Assembly: GCA_001600355.1 (NCBI GenBank)
Contig: BCJU01000004.1
Location: 1,364,001 to 1,428,000, forward strand
DNA: 64,000 nucleotides
From: Meira nashicola
Taxonomy: Eukaryota > Basidiomycota > Exobasidiomycetes > Exobasidiales > Brachybasidiaceae
Direction of reading: 5' to 3'
Shown: piece by piece, positions 48,315-55,807 of the stretch
How the letters are laid out: every line of letters starts with the position of its first letter
Position numbering within the stretch: position 1 is the first letter of the stretch
Notes under the pieces: generated by a model
The model's database searches: none
Told to the model about the DNA's origin: nothing
The model's input: only the letters and a program-made list of their open reading frames with translations
Translations under genes and position numbers: made by a program

Positions 48315-49175
48315 ATGCGTTGTCGATCATTGATCTTAATTTTTGCAATCTCCTTGGTTTTCGACATTGTTCTCGGCAATGAGCGCATTGGCTATGGACG
48401 TGCTGTTGCTGGTACACGCACGGATAATGCATTTAGCCTTCCTGTTGATGTGAAAACATGCACGCATGACGGTCATCAATTACAAATTAAACGTGCTTTA
48501 AAGGATTTAGGAGAAATAGTTGAGTTAGGATTAGAAACACTTTATAATTCACCACTTTCAACAATTGTTTCCAAATATTTTGGTCATGCTGATCATGGTG
48601 CTGAGTTGATTACGCCTATTGGTATTTTAACACGTTTACAAAAAGGTACGAAAGAAAATGTAACCTTACATTGCGGAACAAAAGATGATGATACCGAAAA
48701 TAATGGAATCTTAACAGATGATTGGACTGTATGTGATTCTTCACAACGATTTTCATCAGAAGGTGGCTTTGTAGAGCAAATCAGTGGTGGTAGAAGTAGA
48801 AAAGATAAACATTCAAAACGAATTTCTGTTGTTGTTTGTCCTCAAAGTTTCGCTCCTTCTACGCCTCGTTCATACCTTGAAACTATTTGTCAAAATGATT
48901 TCACTTTGAACGATAACGTACCAACGATTTATTGGCCAATCAGTTTGTTGTCCTTATTCATGCAAGTACCACAATTATCATCACCTTTGATGCAAGTCAA
49001 TAAACGCGATTATGCAAATGTTCTGGAATTGGCAAACAGAGATCCAGAAATGGCGAAACATAACGTTTATTCTTATCTGTACTTCTTGTTGGACGTCTAC
49101 GCAAGGAAGTTTTACAATTCAAATGGCTGCTCCGGTCAACCATCTGGTCGTGTATACGAAGAGCCATGGAAGTAA
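48315..49175 (+). CDS. Secreted protein resembling fungal metallopeptidases without the HExxH site
   Basis: This encodes 286 aa from ATG 48315 (the longer frame has only a TTG upstream), with a signal peptide (SLILIFAISLVFDIVLG). The C-terminal half resembles the fungal lysine-specific metallo-endopeptidase-like (aspzincin) proteins as I remember them. CPQSFAP comes first, then a position where a helix with HExxH would be expected. After that come ANVLELANRDPEMAKHNVYSY and LYFLLDVYARKFY, similar to the AxxLAxxNPxxAxxNADNYAYFALDVYA pattern. In place of HExxH the sequence reads SLFMQ, so the zinc ligands and the catalytic Glu are missing. Six to eight Cys could form disulfides. If the kinship holds, this is an inactive relative. 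It ends next to a TCTCA repeat. Confidence 0.6.
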   Translation: MRCRSLILIFAISLVFDIVLGNERIGYGRAVAGTRTDNAFSLPVDVKTCTHDGHQLQIKRALKDLGEIVELGLETLYNSPLSTIVSKYFGHADHGAELITPIGILTRLQKGTKENVTLHCGTKDDDTENNGILTDDWTVCDSSQRFSSEGGFVEQISGGRSRKDKHSKRISVVVCPQSFAPSTPRSYLETICQNDFTLNDNVPTIYWPISLLSLFMQVPQLSSPLMQVNKRDYANVLELANRDPEMAKHNVYSYLYFLLDVYARKFYNSNGCSGQPSGRVYEEPWK

Positions 49176-49217
49176 GGGTGTTCCCTGCTTTTTCGATCTT
49201 TTCATTTTTATTTTCTT

Positions 49218-49242
49218 TCTCATCTCATCTCATCTCATCTCA
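49218..49242 (+). repeat. Pentanucleotide microsatellite (TCTCA)x5
   Basis: Five perfect TCTCA units lie in the 113-nt gap between two convergent genes, about 45 nt past the stop of the secreted protein. Likely polymorphic between strains. Confidence 0.85.
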
Positions 49243-49288
49243 ATTAGATTTTGTTCATTATGATGCCTATCCTATGATGAATATATTA

Positions 49289-51049
49289 TTACACTGCTAC
49301 GCTTCCACGTCCTGAACCCGTCTCGTTAGAAAGACTTTGTGAAAGTTCTCTCTGATAACTTGCGCTCAAAGCACGAATTGCTCGATTCACCTCGATCGAA
49401 TCATGACTAAAATCTGCCGAATCATCATAATCACCCACACTGGTAAAACTACTGTCTGCCAAACCACTACCGCTCACCAAACGATCTTGTCTGCGTGCCA
49501 AATAAGCTGCCGCTGGACTTGAACTACCCTTTCTGGTCGATTGCAATCTTGGAGAATTACTAGGCCCTCTAAAACCTTCTCCCAAAGGTGATGAAGTATT
49601 TTCAAACGCATTAGCACTCGCACTTGCACGAAGTATACTATCTCGCAATGGACTTCCTTGAGCATATTGCCTCGGCGTATTGCGTGCGTTTGATAGGTTT
49701 GCATTTGTTGATGTGGTCGTATTTGGTGATGACGAGGACACGATTCGGTTTGGTGGATTTGCAAGCGAAGGTTTACGAGCAGTCTGTCCAACTAATGTGC
49801 CTGCACCAGGGCTAGACGTTGAATTAGCAGGGACATCATGATATGTCTGCAAACGAATGAATGCTTCTGCCAAATTGGCCAACAAGATAATAAAAAATGC
49901 ATTTCTCAACCACGATAATGCACTTGCCAATTTAACGTCCGAATCACCTCCAAATACGTTTAAAGTTGCACTCAATAACAGCCAATACGATGTGGCAACA
50001 GGTTGAAAGCGAGGCACAAGCCAATTCAACAGCAAAGCTGCTAAATTCCATTTGATCCGATTGACAATTGCAGATTTCGGCGTGATTACACTCTCTTTTG
50101 GTGGGATTGCACTTTGATTCGCATTGAGGAGAGGAGTTTGGGATGTTGCCTGTTTTACCATTGATGCTGCTTTTGATACCGTTGCTCTGGCTGGCGTTGT
50201 AGAAACAGAAAGCGGCCTAGACAAACTTGCCAAAGAGGAATTGAAGGCAGATTTTGCTGGTGTATTGCCAGTCTGTGTGACAGCTGAAGATGATTGTGGT
50301 GCAGCAAGTGCAAATGAATTATTTTGCGCTGAAGTTGAATTACTGCCGAATTGATTGCTTTGTTGCGTTCGCAATGGAGTTTGAGATGGATAAATGTTTG
50401 TCGAATTACTCAATTGATATGGACTGCTTGAAGCACCAAAATTGCTACTTCTTTGCTGACCAAAGCTATTATTCATGTTTTGATTGTATCCAAAACCTTG
50501 ATTTGTTGACTGTGGGGATGAATAGGGGTATTGTGGTTGTTGGTAAGGCCCTGCTTGTTGCGATGCAAAAGGTTGATTGTGAAATGATGATCCAAAACTG
50601 GATTGTGCAGGAAATTGTGATGGTGTTCTTTGCTGTTGTTGTTGAATTGGAAATTCTGGAGCATCTTCCCATCGAACGGTCTTTGGCGTGTTAGCATCTA
50701 AATGACTACTCTGACCAAAGCTTGAGCCTGCATTTAAACCGTTTCCTCCGCTTGTTGACCTGCGTAAATTGCGAAAGGAAGATTGTCGCGGAACACCAGC
50801 TGCAGAAGAAGAAGAAGGTTGTTCTGCTTGTCTAAATGACGTAATTGGTTTTTGAGGTGAACCTCCAAAGGAGAATGTTGAAGAAGCCATATCTTGATGA
50901 TTAGAAGAAGTATTAACTTGTTGTACTTGTAAAGGAGAAGATTGTTTTTGCTGTACTCCAAATGATGTTCCACCCGTATTTCGCAGGGGCGTCGCAAAGC
51001 CGGCGTTTTGAGCGGCGCCGAAAAATGAAGCGCTACTCCCGGATGCCAT
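49289..51049 (-). CDS. POM34-like transmembrane nucleoporin with FG-type N-terminus
   Basis: This encodes 586 aa. Residues 1-320 are Ser/Gln/Asn-rich with scattered FG or SFG dipeptides (ASFFG, TSFG, SSFG, TFSFG, NSFG, NQFG) and TPKTVRWEDAPEF. Two hydrophobic stretches follow (about 331-365 and 375-402; LAALLLNWLVPRF, WLLLSATLNVFG, AFFIILLANLAEAF) with a short hydrophilic link. The C-terminal 180 residues are disordered with SPLRDSI and NTPRQY motifs. Two membrane spans followed by SPLR-type tail motifs are the layout of Pom34, a ring component of the fungal nuclear pore. Yeast Pom34 is 299 aa and lacks FG repeats, so the N-terminal extension is unusual. Assignment is by architecture only. 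Confidence 0.6.
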   Translation of the reverse strand: MASGSSASFFGAAQNAGFATPLRNTGGTSFGVQQKQSSPLQVQQVNTSSNHQDMASSTFSFGGSPQKPITSFRQAEQPSSSSAAGVPRQSSFRNLRRSTSGGNGLNAGSSFGQSSHLDANTPKTVRWEDAPEFPIQQQQQRTPSQFPAQSSFGSSFHNQPFASQQAGPYQQPQYPYSSPQSTNQGFGYNQNMNNSFGQQRSSNFGASSSPYQLSNSTNIYPSQTPLRTQQSNQFGSNSTSAQNNSFALAAPQSSSAVTQTGNTPAKSAFNSSLASLSRPLSVSTTPARATVSKAASMVKQATSQTPLLNANQSAIPPKESVITPKSAIVNRIKWNLAALLLNWLVPRFQPVATSYWLLLSATLNVFGGDSDVKLASALSWLRNAFFIILLANLAEAFIRLQTYHDVPANSTSSPGAGTLVGQTARKPSLANPPNRIVSSSSPNTTTSTNANLSNARNTPRQYAQGSPLRDSILRASASANAFENTSSPLGEGFRGPSNSPRLQSTRKGSSSPAAAYLARRQDRLVSGSGLADSSFTSVGDYDDSADFSHDSIEVNRAIRALSASYQRELSQSLSNETGSGRGSVAV

Positions 51050-51434
51050 CGACGCAAGTTGAGGAAGTGATGTATACGATCGACAAAAAAGAAGTTTACC
51101 CGTTTGATCGTGTTGAACTCAACAACTTCCTTCTTGCAAAACGCGAAAAAGACCGCGCATAGATCACGTTTCAGTATACATTCGAAAGGGTCGGGAAGCT
51201 AAAAATCGGAAATAAGAGTACCCCAGAGAAGTGGGCCATGGACTAGTGCGTTTAAAATTTGTACTTCTTAGCTGATCACACTTAGGCCTTGCTTGTCGGC
51301 AAAGTGCATAATAAGATAATAAGATGCTGCATACATGCATGATTCTGCAGGCAAAAGCCAAAAAGAAGAGTGAATTAAGAAGATGATAGAAAGTTGCTTA
51401 CCATTCATCATCTCATTGTGATTGTTTTATAATC
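51050..51434. promoter_or_regulatory. Divergent promoter, POM34-like gene / LCCL gene
   Basis: 385 nt. It contains CATGCATG (51335-51342) and C/T-rich sequence before the 51435 ATG. No TATA box, no open frame of interest. Confidence 0.4.
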
Positions 51435-54400
51435 ATGGTAAATGATCATGAGAGCACAATAAGACAAGAAGCGCCCACGATTGCAGAATTACAAAGAGCA
51501 TTAGAACGTGTGGCAAAGAGTATACATCATTTTGATCAAGCTTCAAGAGCATGGTTAGCTTATCATCAAGGTGGACATGATGCAATCACAGGTTATGCAT
51601 GGCATGATTTTCAACAATTCAATTTCGAACATGTTGTTTCAATCAGAGGTTTAAGAGGATTAAAGCAAGCAATTACTAAAGAATTAAATTGGTTAGAAAA
51701 ACAAGCTTCCGATCAAGGTTCAAATGATGGTATTTGTGTAGGTTCGAATGCGATTTATATTTGTACGATTTGGCAACGTGCGATAAATGCAGCAAGAAGT
51801 CAAGGTCCTTTGGTTGCTTTAGATGCTACATTTCCCATTCCTGCCAATAAATTCTCACCTTCAGCATCGTCCAAACAAAAGAAACCTGCAAAAGTAGACA
51901 TTGTATGCGAAAGTGGCAAGAGGTGGATTCGAATTTCAACTTTGAAACCGATTGGACTCTTGTCTGAATTTCGAAATGCTGAAAGTTACATCTCGAATGA
52001 TGATGATGATGACAGTGAAGAAGAAGAGGAAAGTGAAACAGAACAACAACAAAACAACGGTTCACAATCTATCACAGAGATGAACAATTGTCTCGCAAAG
52101 GATGAATTGGATATCGCTGCAAAGCAATCATCTATAGTCAAGCTAATAACAGATTTGGATCATGCTGCCTCACATCTTGCAAAAAGTTCTTTCTACGGCA
52201 GGCCAGCAATCGAACTCTTGCTTAATCGATTACCCCTAACCGGTGTTACGGGTATCGAGGGTAAATTTTATAATAACCAAGAAAGGTATCGTTATGAAGC
52301 TCGACTACGTGCAATTATAAAGTATGCAAAAGAGTGTAACGTTGAAATAATTACAGCTGAAGCTGAACAATCCAGCGCACTCTCTGCTCAAAGTTTGACA
52401 AATTTCGTAACAGATGGTGCAGCAGACGAATTAAGACAGATCCCTACACCTCCCAACGTACAACCTAGTCGTGGAACAAAAACTCTCCATCTTGATTTAT
52501 CCGCTCTTATCGCATTCGTTTCACACATTTCTCATATGCCATTTCCTGATCGCGCAGAAAGTGCGGAATCACGATTTGCAAAGACTCACTGGCGAGAAGA
52601 GGATATGGATAATCAACCAAATATTCTCGCAGAAGATGCAGAAGATGGTGTTGCAGAGATTGATGTTGAAAATAGCGAAGGAAGAGGTCAACATTCGCGT
52701 GCATTAAGCGATCAACTTCGTCGAGAAATGACGGAAGATTGTTTCTTTGACGTTCTCGTTCGTCATTTAGAAGAAGGAGATGAAGAATCCTCAGACGGAT
52801 ATCTTCATCTTACATGTACACGTGAAGCTCGAGAAAAGATGGCAGAAATTGTTTCATTGGTCGGTGGTGATAATGAAAAGAGAAGAGCAGAATGCTTATT
52901 CAATCAAGAAGGACAAGCGCATAATATTTGGAAATATTCTCGTTGGGCAAAAGATGGTGATCGTGAAAATCGTGTTAGGAGTAAGATCATTTTGCCGGTT
53001 AAAGTGATAGAGGAAGAGAATTCATTTGAACAGTCAAAAACAAATGATACAAATTTTGACGAGCAATTTGTTAATTTAGCCAAAAGATCTCTATCTTTAG
53101 GAATGCAAACTTTTGATTCACGTTGTAAATCATCTCACAATGCTTTTGCTGCTTTACGTCAAACTCGTCATACAATAATGTCTATGATGACTGCTTTCAA
53201 TCACGGTCAAACACTTCTGACAACAAATATAAGTAGTGTCAAATGGCTGGTTCGTGATATGACACGTTTACAAGCACACGAAGGTATCCTTCCCAAATAT
53301 GAAACAGGAAAAGAATCCAATAAAAGAATTCATAAAGCAGCATTATGGGTTATGTATCCTCGTTCATTATCCGAAAAGATGGCCTTGCCAGATAATGAGT
53401 CTCATACTTTAAGCGACAACGATGAGATATATCCAGTTTTATTAACGCCGTACGAGGATACAAGTTCAAAAAATGATTCCAAAGAAACCAGTTTTCATCA
53501 TCAGTCCATACCTATCTTACAAGATGATAATGGGAGGCGAGAGAATTCTTCTACTTTCGAAGGTCGAGGAAGATCAAATCGATTCTTACGCTTTATAAGA
53601 TCTTTTCTGCTAGGACCAAGACCAAGGGCACAATTAACGATTAAGCATTATCCCTGGTGGCCATTAGCACCCGTTGAGAAAGTTTGGCAAAAGGTCACTT
53701 TGCCAATCGCATGGAAAGATCCTTATCAACAAAGTTTAAACCATCGTCAAGATGTTGAATTAGCTCAAGGTGTAGACTCTAAACGCACACAGTCTTCCAC
53801 AAAAAACTCTAACGAGGACGGTGATCCATGGTGGCAAAGCATCAAACGTGATATTCGTTTAAATGCTCTCCATTGGTTCATTCTAGCTTTAACTTTAATA
53901 GGATGGGTTTTAGGATTCTCTTTTTTATCTAAAGCTCTTTGGTATGAAGGCAGCGTAGTTACTAGTGAAGGAATAAGCTCGGATACTGTATTTTACGGTT
54001 GTACAACAACTTTTTGGAGTGCAAATTCGCAATGTGGTTATAATGGACAATCCTGTGCTCCTTTCAGTGCTTCTTCTCCGTTCAATTTCAGATGTCCTGC
54101 AAATTGCCAAACGACAGTACTTGGAAGCCGAAGAGCGGTAGGCGATCAACTTCCTTCTTTTGTACCTCTTGTTGTAGGTGGATCAAATGTTAGCAGTAGC
54201 ACTGTACTCAATCAAGTTGAAACAACAAATTCTCCTTTTATCTATCGAGGAGATTCTTTCATTTGTTCTGCTGCAATTCATGCTGGCGCAATCGAGAAGA
54301 GCAAAGGTGGTTGCGGTCAAGCATGGCTTGTAGGATCGTATAGTGGATACGAAGCCGTTCGACGAAATGGAATATCTTCTACGCCTTTTAATTCTACTTT

Positions 54401-55670
54401 CCCAGTTAGCTTTTATTTCGATGAAGGTGTTCATGGAGAGAAATGCGAGGATAATCGAAATCACGGTTACATCCTCAACGTTATCTTATTAGCATGGATT
54501 GGATTTGTTTTACGACCAAAACATATTGTTTATTTCTTCACTTTGGTCTGCGTTGGTTTCTTCCATATCAACTTTTTATCCGAACCAAGAGATTATCCTA
54601 TGTCTGTCGGTGATATCTTTGGAGATTTCCTTCCAACTCTTTTTGTCGCTTATGCATTATGGCGTGTCAATTATCGTTTCACATTTCAAATGTTACACAA
54701 AATTCCAATCGAAGGTAATATTTGGATTCAAGGATTTTATTGGATTGGTGTTATGTTGGCTTTGGTGTTCGCAAATGTTCCTTTGAGTAGATTGGTACTC
54801 AGTGATATTCAAAATGAGCCTGGCGCTTTAACTTCTTTGATCGTGATCATCGTTATTGTGCTTATTCTTGCGATTAATCAAATACGGGTCATACGAAAGT
54901 CAGGCTATTTGCCAAAATATCTAACATTGATAATCATTGGAGGTATTTTGATCGGACTCTTGGCTGCTGTTCCTACGACGGGATTACGATTGCATCATTA
55001 TATTATCGCATTGGCTATAATACCCTTTTGTGCATTCGAAACACGCCTATCTTTGATATATTCGGGATTCCTGTTAGGTGTCTTTTTGAACGGTGTTGGT
55101 CGTTGGGGATACGATGGTATAATTCAAGACGTTGCTACCATTCGTGGATCGGCAACTATAGGAAGTACATTGCCAGTATTTATGGCCGCATCAAACTTTG
55201 TAGGAGTTTCACCTTTCAATGGAAGTACACCAACAGTGATCAATGCTTCAACTAATTTAACTCAATTATCCAGTTCAATGTCTGGATCGGTAAATTGGGA
55301 ACCTATTCCATCCAATCAAACAGATCAATGGGATTCATTTCAACTTTTAGTCGATGATGTTTTACGTTTGCAATCTAAACAAACATTTTATGATCTTGGA
55401 AGTTTGGCTAGTAATTTTATAGCTTTTAATGAAACTGATGGTAAACCTTCAAGCATTTCAACAATCGAATTAACAAATACACAATCTAATTTTACACTTT
55501 ATCCTGGTGGTCAAGAACCAAGTAATATTTTAGCAACCCTTGTTTCTCAACCGCATTATTTACGTTTAGCATATTATAATTCTATCACCGGAAATCTTGG
55601 AGATTTTACGAGAGCTGCAACAGTCTATTTTAATGGAACGTTCATATCACCTCTAAATGGAGCGACTTAA
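51435..55670 (+). CDS. DUF1308-like domain fused to an LCCL-domain multipass membrane protein
   Basis: This encodes 1411 aa, one exon without interruption. Residues 1-560 resemble the UPF0415/DUF1308 family (human C7orf25): an N-terminal helical part (TIAELQRALERVAKS, GLRGLKQAITKELNW), VDIVCESGKRWIRIS at about 155, an acidic insert, and LHLDLSALIAFVSHI at about 352. After a further about 150 residues comes HYPWWPLAPVEKVWQKVTLPI and a membrane span (about 811-835). The LCCL domain follows (about 860-1000): CGYNGQSCAPF, FRCPANCQ, GDSFICSAAIHAG, GGCGQAWLVGS, NGISSTPFNSTFPVSF. About seven further spans (1010-1235) and a glycosylated C-terminal tail complete it. Fungal LCCL membrane proteins normally start just before the first span, so the DUF1308 part is an extra module. 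Function unknown; LCCL domains are extracellular or lumenal. Confidence 0.8.
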   Translation: MVNDHESTIRQEAPTIAELQRALERVAKSIHHFDQASRAWLAYHQGGHDAITGYAWHDFQQFNFEHVVSIRGLRGLKQAITKELNWLEKQASDQGSNDGICVGSNAIYICTIWQRAINAARSQGPLVALDATFPIPANKFSPSASSKQKKPAKVDIVCESGKRWIRISTLKPIGLLSEFRNAESYISNDDDDDSEEEEESETEQQQNNGSQSITEMNNCLAKDELDIAAKQSSIVKLITDLDHAASHLAKSSFYGRPAIELLLNRLPLTGVTGIEGKFYNNQERYRYEARLRAIIKYAKECNVEIITAEAEQSSALSAQSLTNFVTDGAADELRQIPTPPNVQPSRGTKTLHLDLSALIAFVSHISHMPFPDRAESAESRFAKTHWREEDMDNQPNILAEDAEDGVAEIDVENSEGRGQHSRALSDQLRREMTEDCFFDVLVRHLEEGDEESSDGYLHLTCTREAREKMAEIVSLVGGDNEKRRAECLFNQEGQAHNIWKYSRWAKDGDRENRVRSKIILPVKVIEEENSFEQSKTNDTNFDEQFVNLAKRSLSLGMQTFDSRCKSSHNAFAALRQTRHTIMSMMTAFNHGQTLLTTNISSVKWLVRDMTRLQAHEGILPKYETGKESNKRIHKAALWVMYPRSLSEKMALPDNESHTLSDNDEIYPVLLTPYEDTSSKNDSKETSFHHQSIPILQDDNGRRENSSTFEGRGRSNRFLRFIRSFLLGPRPRAQLTIKHYPWWPLAPVEKVWQKVTLPIAWKDPYQQSLNHRQDVELAQGVDSKRTQSSTKNSNEDGDPWWQSIKRDIRLNALHWFILALTLIGWVLGFSFLSKALWYEGSVVTSEGISSDTVFYGCTTTFWSANSQCGYNGQSCAPFSASSPFNFRCPANCQTTVLGSRRAVGDQLPSFVPLVVGGSNVSSSTVLNQVETTNSPFIYRGDSFICSAAIHAGAIEKSKGGCGQAWLVGSYSGYEAVRRNGISSTPFNSTFPVSFYFDEGVHGEKCEDNRNHGYILNVILLAWIGFVLRPKHIVYFFTLVCVGFFHINFLSEPRDYPMSVGDIFGDFLPTLFVAYALWRVNYRFTFQMLHKIPIEGNIWIQGFYWIGVMLALVFANVPLSRLVLSDIQNEPGALTSLIVIIVIVLILAINQIRVIRKSGYLPKYLTLIIIGGILIGLLAAVPTTGLRLHHYIIALAIIPFCAFETRLSLIYSGFLLGVFLNGVGRWGYDGIIQDVATIRGSATIGSTLPVFMAASNFVGVSPFNGSTPTVINASTNLTQLSSSMSGSVNWEPIPSNQTDQWDSFQLLVDDVLRLQSKQTFYDLGSLASNFIAFNETDGKPSSISTIELTNTQSNFTLYPGGQEPSNILATLVSQPHYLRLAYYNSITGNLGDFTRAATVYFNGTFISPLNGAT

Positions 55671-55807
55671 TTTGCAAATTTCTCCAAAAAAGAACAATCT
55701 TTCATATGTTTCTTCAATTGTAGCATTTTTCATTTTCATTTCTTTAGCATTTTTCTCTGATAATGGTCATCTATTCTCTCTCTCATTTTAGTGATAGTAC
55801 ATAATCT
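55671..55807. other. Convergent 3' region, LCCL gene / UTP8-like gene
   Basis: 137 nt, T-rich, between two stop codons. Nothing beyond likely polyadenylation elements. Confidence 0.4.
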
